Below are positions 47,499 through 57,064 of a DNA stretch of 64,000 nt, piece after piece (positions within the stretch are counted from its first letter, which is position 1; each line of letters begins with the position of its first letter). The stretch comes from an uncultured bacterium (GTDB lineage: Bacteria; Cyanobacteriota; Vampirovibrionia; Gastranaerophilales; Gastranaerophilaceae): contig CASEDF010000002.1 in assembly GCA_949286705.1 (NCBI GenBank), positions 62,001-126,000 on the forward strand. Reading direction: 5' to 3'. The translations under genes and the position numbers were made by a program. The notes under the pieces are model-generated. The model did no database searches. It was not told the origin of the DNA and saw only the letters and a program-made list of their open reading frames with translations.

Positions 47499-48440
47499 TT
47501 ATTCGTGTGAATTGGCTTCTAGTGCTTCAGCTTCAGCTTTAGTTTTTTCGGCTTGTTCTTTTGTCAGGTTGTCGCCTAATAATGTTGTTACGCCATTCTC
47601 TTTTTTGTATACAGACCATGTGCTTCCGTTTGATATTACCTGATATTTTGTATCTTTTTCGCCTTTTTGACCTACAAGACCAAGTGCCTCACGTTGTTCC
47701 GCACCCATAAGACTGTAGGTTTGACCGTTAATAGTTATTTCTTTAGGGAGTACTCTTTGGTTTTTGTTATCTTTAACTTCACCCATCTGTTGTTTTATAG
47801 CATTCATAACAGCATTAAATTCGGGTGAACCAATCTCTAATTGTTTACCGTTTGCGTCTGTATAGTATTGTGCATAGTGCCAGGGACCGCCAAATTTTAT
47901 CGTTTTTACGGTTTCCATGTTGCTCGGATTTTCTTCCATCCAGATTTCAACACCGCCCAGTCCGTCATCACCGGTATTGCCGTCTACGACTGCATCATCA
48001 GCCTGGTCTTTGATAACTTTATCAGGATCCTCTTTTTCGAGAGTTTTACCTTTTAGCATTTCGTTTTTGACGTATTCGTAATCTCCGGTAATCGGGAATC
48101 CAAGACCGTCTTTCCATGCGGTGTAATCGCCTTCGGAGTTTTGGATTACAACGTAGCCCATACTTTTAGCTATTTTTTCAAGGTTTTGAAAATCTAAATT
48201 TTCTTTTGGTTGTGCCGGTGCTGCAGGTGTACTACTTGGCGCAGCAGTTCTGCCTGCGCCACCGAAAATACTGAATATACCGCTAAGTAGGGACAATCCT
48301 GCACTAAGACCAAACATTAAACCAAGACCGTTATTTTGCGGGGCAGGGTTGCAGTGATGAACATTAATGTTTTGCTTACTCACAAAAACATTGTGCTGCA
48401 CCGGTCGTCTGTTAAATGTCATAGCGTTTCGGATTGCCAT
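47499..48440 (-). CDS. Paralogue of the 454-aa modular protein
   Basis: 313 aa. Shares VSKQNINVHHC (compare ISEKNINIING), a hydrophobic glycine-rich segment (GLGLMFGLSAGLSLLSGIF), a Pro/Ala linker and the module LEKIAKSMGYVVIQNSEGD followed by YTAWKDG. The second half differs and ends with KYQVISNGSTWSVYKKENG and an Ala/Glu-rich helix. AGGAG site. Separated from its paralogue by about 100 bp with the same upstream AT element, so the two are likely co-regulated duplicates. Confidence 0.65.
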   Translation of the reverse strand: MAIRNAMTFNRRPVQHNVFVSKQNINVHHCNPAPQNNGLGLMFGLSAGLSLLSGIFSIFGGAGRTAAPSSTPAAPAQPKENLDFQNLEKIAKSMGYVVIQNSEGDYTAWKDGLGFPITGDYEYVKNEMLKGKTLEKEDPDKVIKDQADDAVVDGNTGDDGLGGVEIWMEENPSNMETVKTIKFGGPWHYAQYYTDANGKQLEIGSPEFNAVMNAIKQQMGEVKDNKNQRVLPKEITINGQTYSLMGAEQREALGLVGQKGEKDTKYQVISNGSTWSVYKKENGVTTLLGDNLTKEQAEKTKAEAEALEANSHE

Positions 48441-48464
48441 ATACTGCTCCTGTGATTATACTCT

Positions 48465-48500
48465 CTTATATATAAAAAGTATATATAAGATATATAATTG
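48465..48500 (-). promoter_or_regulatory. AT-rich upstream element (copy 2)
   Basis: See the copy at 47422-47446. Here an extra TATATAAGATA is inserted before TATATAATTG. Likely promoter/operator of the 313-aa gene. Confidence 0.5.
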
Positions 48501-48575
48501 CTTAAAAATGGAAATTTCTGTTACAAAACTTAATGTTTGCACTCCATCCCTGTTAATATATTATGCCCGAAAAGC

Positions 48576-50954
48576 TTATATATCTAACCCTGTGAACAAT
48601 TCAAGCGAAGTTGCGTTTTTGAGTGCCGGAAAGTCGTCTATGTTATTTTCGTGTAAAAAGTCAATAGCTTCATTACGAGCAAGTTCAAGGATTTTGGCAT
48701 CGCGGACAATGTCGGAGATTATTAAATCAGGCAGACCGCTCTGGCGGGTTCCTAAAAATTCCCCGGGACCTCGCAATTGCAAATCTTTTTCCGCAATAAC
48801 AAAACCGTCGTTGGTCTGCGTCATGATATTAAGGCGTTCGCGGGTTTCCTGAGAGCGGCTTGAACTTACAAGAATGCAATAAGACTGCAGGCTGCTTCTG
48901 CCCACACGCCCTCTTAATTGGTGTAATTGAGAAAGCCCGAAACGCTCGGCGTTTTCGATTACCATAACGGTTGCGTTTGGAACGTCTACGCCAACCTCCA
49001 CAACGGTTGTGGAAACGAGTATATCGTATTTTTTGTTTTTAAAGTCCGCCATAACCTGCTCTTTTTCGTCATTTTTAAGTTTTCCGTGCAAAAGTCCGAC
49101 TTTAAAATCAGGGAAAATTTCCTTTTGCAGTTTTTCAGCCTCGATTGTGGCTGCTTTTGCGGAGAGGGTTTCGCTTTCGTCAATCAATGGGTAAACAACG
49201 TAGGCTTGTCTGCCGTAATTCAATTCGCGTCTTACAAGTTCCCAGACACCGCGGTGCGAACTTGTGAGGGAGGTTTTAATAGGCAGCCTGCCTTTGGGAA
49301 GTTCGTTGATTACGGTTAAATCAAGATCCCCGTGGACAGTAAGCGCAAGTGTTCTCGGTATAGGAGTTGCGGTCATGGTCAAAATCTGCGGGTTTTGAGA
49401 TTTTTTCTTCAAGACATTTCTTTGTTTTACTCCGAACCTGTGCTGCTCGTCGACAACAATTGCGCCGAGGTTTGCAAATTCAATATTGTCCTGAATAAGC
49501 GCGTGCGTGCCGACTGCAATATTCATCTGTCCGTTGCGGAGTGCGGTTTCAAATTTTGTGCGGATTTTTTTGCCGTGGCTTCCCAAAAACAGCCCGACGC
49601 TTAAACCAAGCGGTGTAAGCCATTGAATCATGTTGTTGTAATGCTGCTGGGCAAGAATTTCCGTCGGCGCCATAATTGCACCCTGATATCCGTTTTCAAC
49701 CGCTGCAAGAAGCATAATCGTAGCTACAACGGTTTTACCGCTGCCGACATCCCCCTGCAAAAGTCTTTGCATTGGCGCGTCTGAATGCAGATCGTTTAAG
49801 ATTTCATTTACCGCATCTTTTTGACCTTTTGTAAGTTCAAAAGGCAGGCTCCGGATGAATTTTTGCACAAGCCCGTCTTTTTTGATATTTAAAGCAACAG
49901 ATTTTGTGTTTTTCGCTGTATTTTCGCGGAGTCTGATTAATTTCAACTGAACAAGGAAAAGCTCTTCAAAAATAAGAGTAAACCGCGCCCGCTCTAAGAT
50001 ATCCATGCTTTCCGGAAAATGTATCTGCTCAACTGCTGTCTTTTTGTCCAAAAGCCCGAGCCGCTCGCGGATTTCCTCCGGAATTATATTGATAATCTCG
50101 TTTTTGTAAAGCTGAATTGCGTTATATATTGCTCTGCGAAGTGTTTTAATGCTCAAATCCTCGCAAACGGTATAAATCGGAACTATCCGCGCCACATTCA
50201 GGTTTGAGGCGGAATTTTCCAGAAATTCACCCGTCATAATTGAATAAGTAGGTTTATCAATGGTTAATTTACGGCTGTAATTGTTCATTTTAACCGTGCC
50301 GGAAACCATTATGCCGGCGTTTTGCGGAAATTGTGCCTTAATTCTTTCAAGCATAAATCTGTTGCTTTTTGATTGGAAAAAATTCAGCTCGAATTTGCCG
50401 CTTTCGTCTGCCACCGTAACCTTTACGACCGATAAATTGTTTTTCGTATTGAATGCCGAAACTGATTTTATATACCCGAAAACTGTTGTTGTGGTGCCTT
50501 CTTTCAGGTCGCGGATAAGGGTTCTTGAGGAATAGTCGACATGTTTTTTCGGAAAATACATTATCAAATCCTGCGCCGTGTATATCCCTAATTTATTAAG
50601 CTTATACGCAACTTTAGGACCAACGCCTTTTATATACATGACGTCCGTTTGATTTGCCGGTCTTTTGATCGCAGGTGTTGAGGTTTTAGGCTCATCTTTT
50701 TGTATAAGTTCGGATTTAATTACTTTTACAAGACTTTCAATCGCACGACGGCGCTCAGGTACTGACGCAAACGGGTAATGCTCAAAAGTTTCAATCATTA
50801 CAGCCCATTTCGGATTTTTTTTTGAGTTTTTGTAATTTTCTTTTGCAATGTTTTTAATAAAGGTTGAAAATGCCTGCTTTTTCCCGTGAATATCAATGTA
50901 GCGGTGTTTTACTTCAACATCTATTGCAAGTTTTATCTTTTCAAGATTTTCCAT
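48576..50954 (-). CDS. recG: ATP-dependent DNA helicase RecG
   Basis: Branch-migrating helicase that remodels stalled forks, 792 aa, longer than the usual 690 because of an N-terminal extension of about 105 residues, as in cyanobacterial RecG. Then the wedge domain with YIKGVGPKVAYKLNKLGIYT; helicase motifs: GDVGSGKTVVATI (I), APTEILAQQHY (Ia), VVDEQHRFGVKQR (II), TMTATPIPRTLAL (III), STTVVEVGVDVPNATVM (V), QLRGRVGRSS (VI). Starts one base after the cyclase stop, so the two are cotranscribed. Confidence 0.96.
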   Translation of the reverse strand: MENLEKIKLAIDVEVKHRYIDIHGKKQAFSTFIKNIAKENYKNSKKNPKWAVMIETFEHYPFASVPERRRAIESLVKVIKSELIQKDEPKTSTPAIKRPANQTDVMYIKGVGPKVAYKLNKLGIYTAQDLIMYFPKKHVDYSSRTLIRDLKEGTTTTVFGYIKSVSAFNTKNNLSVVKVTVADESGKFELNFFQSKSNRFMLERIKAQFPQNAGIMVSGTVKMNNYSRKLTIDKPTYSIMTGEFLENSASNLNVARIVPIYTVCEDLSIKTLRRAIYNAIQLYKNEIINIIPEEIRERLGLLDKKTAVEQIHFPESMDILERARFTLIFEELFLVQLKLIRLRENTAKNTKSVALNIKKDGLVQKFIRSLPFELTKGQKDAVNEILNDLHSDAPMQRLLQGDVGSGKTVVATIMLLAAVENGYQGAIMAPTEILAQQHYNNMIQWLTPLGLSVGLFLGSHGKKIRTKFETALRNGQMNIAVGTHALIQDNIEFANLGAIVVDEQHRFGVKQRNVLKKKSQNPQILTMTATPIPRTLALTVHGDLDLTVINELPKGRLPIKTSLTSSHRGVWELVRRELNYGRQAYVVYPLIDESETLSAKAATIEAEKLQKEIFPDFKVGLLHGKLKNDEKEQVMADFKNKKYDILVSTTVVEVGVDVPNATVMVIENAERFGLSQLHQLRGRVGRSSLQSYCILVSSSRSQETRERLNIMTQTNDGFVIAEKDLQLRGPGEFLGTRQSGLPDLIISDIVRDAKILELARNEAIDFLHENNIDDFPALKNATSLELFTGLDI

Positions 50955-52901
50955 TTATGTAAGCCTCAAAACCTCATAAATATCCATTTTTTTGGACTTG
51001 CCGCGGATTGTAACCTCGCTGATTTTTATAACGTCCGCAATGCTGCTTACATGAGAATAGGTTGAGCTGCTTATCAGAAGATTGGTTTTATAAACCTTAT
51101 TATAGCTTTCAATGCGGCTCGCAAGGTTTACCATATCGCCTATTACCGTGTATTCAAGACGCTTTTCCGAACCTATATTGCCGACAAAAGCTTCACCTGT
51201 ATTAATCCCGATTCCGATTTCGATTTTCGGTTTGCCTTCAAACAGCCATTTGTCACGGAGTTCGTCAACTTTTTTGAGCATTTCGTTTGCGCATAAAACT
51301 GCGTTTTTCGCATGGTTTATGTCCTGTATGGGTTCACCGAAAATCGCCATGACAGCGTCACCGATGAATTTGTTGATTACGCCGTTATATTTTGATATTA
51401 TCGGCTCTATCGCCGTGAAATATTCGTTCAAAATCATTGAAACTTCTTCCGCTGTTAATTTTTCGCTTATGCTCGTAAATCCCCTTATGTCCGCAAAAAG
51501 TACGGTCACAACGGCTTTTTTCCCGCCGAGTTTGATGTCGTCAATGTTTTTTACAACATTTTGCATAATATCCTGCGAAAGATATTTGCCCATTGCCTGT
51601 TTGATTTTTTCCTTATTCCTGCCTTCAAGTATAAATCTGAAAGAATATCCGAAAATCATTGTGACAAGTTGTATTGCAAGCGGTGTAATAACGTTCGGCG
51701 CTATTCCGTGCATAAAGCATACTGCCGAAAACGCAATGTAGCCGAGCGCAATAAGTATAAGTATTCCGAGCGACCCGAAAAATGAAAGTTTTGCTATAAG
51801 CACAAAAACAATTACGGAAAGCGCAAAAAGCAGTGTTAAATCCTGCAAAATCGTTGTCTGCCGCACAAATTGATTATTAACAAGATTGTCAAGATTTGTT
51901 GCCTGAATATCAACCCCGGGGTGCTTTTGTAAAATCGGTGTGGGCAAAGCATCTTCAAGCCCCAGTGCGGAGGCTTTTGCGTTAGCACCGACAAATACTG
52001 TTTTTCCTTCAAATTCCTTGGGGTCAATTACAGGTTTTTTGCCCTGCTTAATGTTTCTTGCGGAATTAATCACGTCTATTGCGGAATATTTTTTGTGTGA
52101 ATATTCGCTGTTGGGGAGGGGTTTATAGTATCTTGTGTAATTTTGAATCCCGTCGCGTGTGTATAATGCCGGAATTGTAAGGTTTGTTTTGTCAACCAGA
52201 ATTTTATTTTTATATAACGAAATCGTATCCGTATTATTCAAAAGCATGTACATCCTCAACCCGAGCGACGGATATTTTTTGCCGTTAACGTTTACAATCT
52301 GGTCGCCGAGAGTTATGTATCCGCTTGAGTTCGGCGTTGTATTAACCGAGCCTGTGTATTTGATAGAATTGAAATAAGGCGCCGGAAACCTTGAAAGACT
52401 CCTGTATTTTGAATAATTGTAGCTATAGGCGCTGTCATTTATGTTGATTTTAAATTTGTTGTCAAATTTTTGGCTGTATTCTTTACCGTTAATATCAGGC
52501 GGATAATCCTGTATTAATGGACTGAAACCCACCACAAGATTGTCAATATTTTTTATTGTGTTGAATAATTTTTGGTCAGCCTGCGGCTTTTCTTTGTCCA
52601 GACTTGACAAAATCGCATCGAATGCGATTATTTTCGGGTTTGAATATTTGTCCAGATATTCGAAAATTTCCGCATACAAGTCCCTTTGCCACGGCCAGCG
52701 GTATTGTTCTATTGATTTGTCATCTATTACTATTAAAACAATATCCTCAGAGCCCGTTGTGCGCGCCGTGAACAATTTGTGCATAAAGTTGTATGCCGCA
52801 GGTTCAAAAAATTGCCATGACACTATTATTACAAGTAATGACAAAAATATATGTATTATTGCTGACTTTATAAAAAATGCTTTTGATTTTAATTTTTTCA
52901 T
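50955..52901 (-). CDS. CHASE2-domain adenylate/guanylate cyclase
   Basis: 648 aa. N-terminal helix (AIIHIFLSLLVIIVSWQFF), an extracytoplasmic CHASE2 sensor (about 40-330: IVLIVIDDKSIEQYRWPWQR, KIIAFDAILSS, FVGANAKASALG), three membrane helices (about 345-420), then a class III cyclase domain: VTVLFADIRGFTSISEKL (metal Asp), FIGDAVMAIFGEP (second metal Asp) and YTVIGDMVNLASRIE. Substrate by position suggests cAMP. GGGG/AAGG site before ATG. This is a common cyanobacterial architecture. Confidence 0.93.
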   Translation of the reverse strand: MKKLKSKAFFIKSAIIHIFLSLLVIIVSWQFFEPAAYNFMHKLFTARTTGSEDIVLIVIDDKSIEQYRWPWQRDLYAEIFEYLDKYSNPKIIAFDAILSSLDKEKPQADQKLFNTIKNIDNLVVGFSPLIQDYPPDINGKEYSQKFDNKFKININDSAYSYNYSKYRSLSRFPAPYFNSIKYTGSVNTTPNSSGYITLGDQIVNVNGKKYPSLGLRMYMLLNNTDTISLYKNKILVDKTNLTIPALYTRDGIQNYTRYYKPLPNSEYSHKKYSAIDVINSARNIKQGKKPVIDPKEFEGKTVFVGANAKASALGLEDALPTPILQKHPGVDIQATNLDNLVNNQFVRQTTILQDLTLLFALSVIVFVLIAKLSFFGSLGILILIALGYIAFSAVCFMHGIAPNVITPLAIQLVTMIFGYSFRFILEGRNKEKIKQAMGKYLSQDIMQNVVKNIDDIKLGGKKAVVTVLFADIRGFTSISEKLTAEEVSMILNEYFTAIEPIISKYNGVINKFIGDAVMAIFGEPIQDINHAKNAVLCANEMLKKVDELRDKWLFEGKPKIEIGIGINTGEAFVGNIGSEKRLEYTVIGDMVNLASRIESYNKVYKTNLLISSSTYSHVSSIADVIKISEVTIRGKSKKMDIYEVLRLT

Positions 52902-52951
52902 AGACCTTCCCCACTTTTATGATATAATAAATTTTGAAAAAGGGATAGTAT

Positions 52952-53554
52952 ATGAACGAAAATTTAATAGAGGCTTTATCCAAGCAGAAAATTTTTCCGA
53001 TTATAAGGAGTAATAACCCCGATACGGTTGTAAATACTGTAGAGGCTCTTTTAAAAGGCGGGTTGAAAATCATGGAGGTTAATGTTGAAGCTCCGAGAAT
53101 TTATGACGCAATAAGTTCCGTGTCAAAGCATGCCGATATTTGCGCAGGCGGTATAATTACTGCAATGCAGGCGCATGCGGCTATTGCTGCCGGTGCTAAG
53201 TGTTTTTCTTCGCCTATTTTTCACATGAATCTTGTTAAGTTATCTAAAGATAAAAAAATTCCGTATATAGCAGGTACTTCAACCGCTAATGAAGCTTATG
53301 AAGCATGGAAAGCAAGAATCCCGCTTGTAAAAATTTATCCCGTAACAGCGCTAGGCGGACCTTTGTATATTGAAGATTTAATGCGCCCCATGCCATTTTT
53401 GAGCGTTATGCCTCAGGGAAATGTTAAATTGTCAGAGGTTAAAAGTTATATAGATGCAGGTGCCAGAGCTGTCGGTGTCGGCAGAGATTTGTATGAAGGT
53501 TATTCGTATTCGGAAATTACCGAAAGGGTTAAGGAAGCTATACTCAAGCTTTAA
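52952..53554 (+). CDS. KDPG/KHG aldolase family protein
   Basis: 200 aa TIM-barrel class I aldolase. Catalytic Glu in IMEVNVEAP (usual EVTLRTP) and Schiff-base Lys in PLVKIYPVTALGG (usual VKxFPA) are kept. The phosphate loop PTGG reads MPQGNV, and the sugar-side RT is VEAP, so the substrate may not be standard KDPG. AGGGA site. It leads a run with a PfkB kinase, together making pyruvate plus an aldehyde phosphate from a 2-keto-3-deoxy acid. Confidence 0.82.
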   Translation: MNENLIEALSKQKIFPIIRSNNPDTVVNTVEALLKGGLKIMEVNVEAPRIYDAISSVSKHADICAGGIITAMQAHAAIAAGAKCFSSPIFHMNLVKLSKDKKIPYIAGTSTANEAYEAWKARIPLVKIYPVTALGGPLYIEDLMRPMPFLSVMPQGNVKLSEVKSYIDAGARAVGVGRDLYEGYSYSEITERVKEAILKL

Positions 53555-53563
53555 GAGGTTTTG

Positions 53564-54499
53564 ATGGAAGAAAAATTAGATATAATTGCTATCGGCGAAA
53601 GCTTAGTGGAATTATCAACTGATGAAAAGTTGAAAGACGCTGAATGCCTTCATAAATATTTTGGCGGTGATGCGCTGGCAACGGCAGTTACGGCTGTCAG
53701 ACTAGGGTCAAAAGTCGGATTTATCACCAAACTCGGCAATGATGCTTTTAAGGATTTTTTACTTGAAGCTTGGAAATGTGAAGGGTTGGATATTTCACAG
53801 GTTTCTTTTGCGAATGAGCGTAACGGTCTTTATTTGATTGCTCGTCCGAGCTATATGGAAAAAGAATTTGCCTTCTATCGTAAAAAAACAGCTACGTCTA
53901 AATTATCAGCGGAAGATATTACTGAAAATTATATCGGCAGTGCAAAAGTTGTTTACAGTACGGGGATTACTCAATCGCTTTCACTTTCTGCGAGAGATGC
54001 TGTGAAAAGAAGTTTTGAGCTTGCAAAGAATATGCAGATTTTGACGGCTTATGATCCGAATTTTATCACGGCAATTTCGTCTGTTGATGAAGCCAGAGAA
54101 TATTTTGACGAAGTTTGTTCAAATATCGATATTTTGTTTATGAGTGCGAAGCATGACCTGCCTTTATTGGGTATTGAGTCAATTGACGCAGCAATTAAAT
54201 ATTTGTGGGATAAAGGTGTAGGTATTGTGATTGTAAAATCCGGTCAGGATAAAGGGTATTATACGGGCTATAACGGCGGGATTTCCTTTACGGAATTCTA
54301 TACTTCCGATGTTTGCGATACTACCTGCTCGGGCGACGTATTTAACGGTGCTTTTCTGCACGGGCTGACTCATGGCTGCTCCGCATTAGAAGCTACAAGG
54401 CTTGCTTCAATCGCCGCCGGAATACAGGCAAAAGGCATCGGTGCCATCAAATCTATTCCGTATCATGATGATGTTTATTCGGTTTTTAAAGGTGCTTAG
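53564..54499 (+). CDS. PfkB-family sugar kinase, probable 2-keto-3-deoxygluconate kinase
   Basis: 311 aa ribokinase fold. IIAIGESLVELSTDEKL, FGGDALATAVTAVRLGSKVG, then the late PfkB motif DTTCSGDVFNGAFLHGL with the catalytic Asp (SGD; GAGD in relatives). Start is the ATG at 53564 after AAGAGG; 9 bp after the aldolase, whose substrate it would supply. Confidence 0.85.
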   Translation: MEEKLDIIAIGESLVELSTDEKLKDAECLHKYFGGDALATAVTAVRLGSKVGFITKLGNDAFKDFLLEAWKCEGLDISQVSFANERNGLYLIARPSYMEKEFAFYRKKTATSKLSAEDITENYIGSAKVVYSTGITQSLSLSARDAVKRSFELAKNMQILTAYDPNFITAISSVDEAREYFDEVCSNIDILFMSAKHDLPLLGIESIDAAIKYLWDKGVGIVIVKSGQDKGYYTGYNGGISFTEFYTSDVCDTTCSGDVFNGAFLHGLTHGCSALEATRLASIAAGIQAKGIGAIKSIPYHDDVYSVFKGA

Positions 54500-55519
54500 A
54501 TGGCAAAAAGAGTCGTTATTTCGGGATATTACGGATTCGGAAATTTTGGTGATGAGGCTATTTTGTCTGTTTTAATCTCTAAATTAAAACAGATGGGTTT
54601 TGAAATCGTTGTTCTTTCATCAAATCCGCGAAAAACTTCAATGGATTATTTTGTAAATTCAATTAATTCTTTTGATTTTTATCAGGTTACGGGGCTTTTG
54701 AAACAGTCTGATATCCTGATTTCCGGCGGGGGAAGTCTTTTGCAGGATGTTACAAGCCTTAAATCTCTTCTGTATTATCTGTGGGTTATTTTTACCGCCC
54801 TCAGATACAGAAAAAAAGTTATTATTTTTGCGCAGGGAATTGGACCTGTTAATAATAGAATTGCAAAATTTTTTACCGGTCAAATCCTAAAGCATTGCAC
54901 TTATGTATCTGTCCGTGATGCGAAAAGTCATGAACTCTTGAAAAGTGCCGGTATTGAGTCGGAGCTTTTGTGTGATCCGATTTTTTCACTGGATGTTCAT
55001 AAATTGGGGCAAAAAGGTACAATCGGTATTCAGCTAAGAGATTTTCCGACAATAAATGATAATTTGCTGTATAAATTGGCAAGACAAATTGTAAAAGATT
55101 TCTTTGACAAAAGTATTAAAATTTTTTCTTTTCAAGATTCTATTGATTTAGAGATTTGCATAAGATTTAAAAAAATCATTAATGAGCTTAATCCTAATAT
55201 TCATGCAGAGGTGTTATCCGGTGTTTCAAACGAGCAGATTATTGATGAAATTTCAAAGCTGGAATATATGATTGCAATGCGTTTTCATGCCCTTATCATT
55301 GCTTTAAAAGCCGGTGTTAAATCTGTTGCAATCAATTATGATATCAAGGTTCAAAAATTGGCGGATGAGGCGGGGCTTCCGTTAATCTCCATGGATGCTT
55401 CGGAAGATTTTGACCTTATTTTTGATAAACTGAAACATCTTAATGAACATAATCTCTCGGAGTTTGCTGCGGCGCATAAATTTGACTGGTCAGGAATCGA
55501 TAAAGTTTTACTCGGATAA
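54500..55519 (+). CDS. csaB: Polysaccharide pyruvyl transferase CsaB
   Basis: 339 aa. Adds pyruvyl ketals to a cell-wall polysaccharide; in cyanobacteria and bacilli this tethers surface-layer proteins with SLH domains. Seen: ISGYYGFGNFGDEAIL, ISGGGSLLQDVTS, IIFAQGIGPVNN, VSVRDAKSHELL and AMRFHALIIALKAGV. Directly abuts the kinase gene. Melainabacterial outer membranes use SLH-porins, so envelope anchoring is a plausible role, an inference. Confidence 0.92.
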   Translation: MAKRVVISGYYGFGNFGDEAILSVLISKLKQMGFEIVVLSSNPRKTSMDYFVNSINSFDFYQVTGLLKQSDILISGGGSLLQDVTSLKSLLYYLWVIFTALRYRKKVIIFAQGIGPVNNRIAKFFTGQILKHCTYVSVRDAKSHELLKSAGIESELLCDPIFSLDVHKLGQKGTIGIQLRDFPTINDNLLYKLARQIVKDFFDKSIKIFSFQDSIDLEICIRFKKIINELNPNIHAEVLSGVSNEQIIDEISKLEYMIAMRFHALIIALKAGVKSVAINYDIKVQKLADEAGLPLISMDASEDFDLIFDKLKHLNEHNLSEFAAAHKFDWSGIDKVLLG

Positions 55520-55525
55520 AGTAGC

Positions 55526-55553
55526 AAAAAAAAGACCCCATCAGAGGTCTTTT
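55526..55553. terminator. Terminator between csaB and tRNA-Leu
   Basis: A-rich run, AAGACC/GGTCTT stem with an 8-base loop, then TTT; can serve both strands. Confidence 0.8.
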
Positions 55554-55559
55554 AAGTTT

Positions 55560-55645
55560 GCTCCAGGCCAGACTTGAACTGGCACCGAGTTATTAACCCG
55601 ATTGGATTTTAAGTCCAACGCGTCTACCGATTCCGCCACTGGAGC
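55560..55645 (-). tRNA. tRNA-Leu (TAA)
   Basis: Minus strand begins GCTCCAGTGGCGGAATC, class II tRNA with a long variable arm, anticodon stem TTGGA/TCCAA around CTTAAAA (anticodon TAA), T arm CCAGTTCAAGTCTGG, ends GGAGC; CCA not encoded. Confidence 0.95.
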
Positions 55646-55680
55646 GAAGTTATAGAAGTTTTCAATGTATTGGCAAGAGT

Positions 55681-55790
55681 CACGATCTTAAAGCGTCTAC
55701 CTCCCCTCCAAAAATTTAATACTCAATTAAATTTTCGGAGTCCTTGCCACTGGAGCGAAGTTAAATTTTTTGAGTTCTGCCGCTTGAGCG
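55681..55790 (-). pseudogene. Decayed tRNA-Leu copies upstream of tRNA-Leu
   Basis: GCCACTGGAGCGAAGTTA of the real tRNA 5' end (55635-55652) recurs exactly at 55746-55763. GCGTCTACC recurs at 55693-55701. The copy is interrupted by a hairpin (55706-55740: CTCC...GGAG with AAAATTTAAT/ATTAAATTTT arms). A third, weaker 5' end (TTCTGCCGCTTGAGCG, 13 of 16 matches) lies at 55775-55790. Confidence 0.6.
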
Positions 55791-55861
55791 TCAAATCTCC
55801 GTTGACTTAGACTAACTCACGTATGTCACGCTTTTTATATTACTTAAAAAGTATTCAATTG

Positions 55862-57064
55862 TCAAATGGGAAATTTAACAAGATATGATTCAAGTTCGTA
55901 AATTTTGTCCGTAACAAGATTAATTATAGCCTGCAGGTTTAATTTTACATCCGTTTCGTTTACCAGTCTTGCTTTGCCGAATAGTGCGGGGTAACGGATG
56001 TTTTTACAAAATTCCCGGTTGAACTCTTGTACAGCATTAGTTACATTAGCATCTATGTAGTCTTTCATATCACACAATAATACAAAAAGTTCTGACAGAG
56101 CATGCTTTGCTTTTACGATTTTTTTGCTCTCAATAAATTTTTCAATCTTTTTAAGATTTTTGTTCAGAATATAGTAATTATCAAGTAAATTTTCTTTTTT
56201 CTGCGGTAAAGTTTTTGTAAAATAAGCCATGGTCTGTTCATAGCCGGATTTTATCAAATCTTCACGTTTTTCTTTAGGATAATTAAAATCAACGACAATT
56301 ACGTCGCCTGTATTAAGGACTATGCAGTCATATCTGTCCTTCTTGCCGTACAATTCCACAATAAATGACGTCGCAATAGAGGTTATGCAGCTGTAAATTG
56401 TATTCACGTAATCCAGTGCATTCCTGTTTGAACCTTCAAAATCCCCTTCAAGTCTAAATTCCAGAATTCGTTCGTTGTCATTTGTAAGATTTTGGGAAAG
56501 CTTCCACATTGGTACGCTTTTTTGCAAATCTCCGTCGACAAGCAAGGTATTATTGTATTCCATAGGCTTCATTAACCCCGGCATACTGCATGAAATCCTC
56601 ACTGCAGTCGCTATTTCAAAATCCGGTGTTTCTTGTTTTGAAAACTCTTTGCATTCAAAGTTTGATAAATCAGTTGTTATAATATAAAGATTTTTTTTCA
56701 GTTCCTTAAATGTTACGGCTTTATTTTTGCCTTTTTCGTAATTTTCGCCGTAGAATTTTTGTTCTATTAAATCTCTTATCCAGTCGAGAAAAACTTCGCC
56801 TTTACTCAGGGCAAATTTCGGGCCTAATCCGAATTGAAAGTCCCTGAACAGGTCAAAATTTACATCCAGAAAAATTTCCTTTAATTCATCGGCATTGTAT
56901 CCTACTGCCATTAATGCGGCTACAATCGAGCCGACTGATGAACCGCCGATGTTTTCCGGTGTTATGTTTAATTCTTCCAGCGCTTTTACGGCGCCTGCAT
57001 ATGCCGCACCGCGGATTGCTCCTCCTCCGAATAAACATGTGTATTTTAAAGAATTATTTACCAT
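55862..57064 (-). CDS. Patatin-like phospholipase
   Basis: 400 aa. Oxyanion motif GGGAIRGAAYAGAVKAL, nucleophile elbow GGSSVGSIVAAL (GxSxG) near residue 42, and the dyad Asp in LLVDGDLQKSVP near residue 190. C-terminal 150 residues are helical without a recognised domain. No signal peptide; acts in the cytoplasm or is injected. The ATG is preceded by TAGTAT (57071-57076) at six bases, with no ribosome site. Confidence 0.9.
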   Translation of the reverse strand: MVNNSLKYTCLFGGGAIRGAAYAGAVKALEELNITPENIGGSSVGSIVAALMAVGYNADELKEIFLDVNFDLFRDFQFGLGPKFALSKGEVFLDWIRDLIEQKFYGENYEKGKNKAVTFKELKKNLYIITTDLSNFECKEFSKQETPDFEIATAVRISCSMPGLMKPMEYNNTLLVDGDLQKSVPMWKLSQNLTNDNERILEFRLEGDFEGSNRNALDYVNTIYSCITSIATSFIVELYGKKDRYDCIVLNTGDVIVVDFNYPKEKREDLIKSGYEQTMAYFTKTLPQKKENLLDNYYILNKNLKKIEKFIESKKIVKAKHALSELFVLLCDMKDYIDANVTNAVQEFNREFCKNIRYPALFGKARLVNETDVKLNLQAIINLVTDKIYELESYLVKFPI

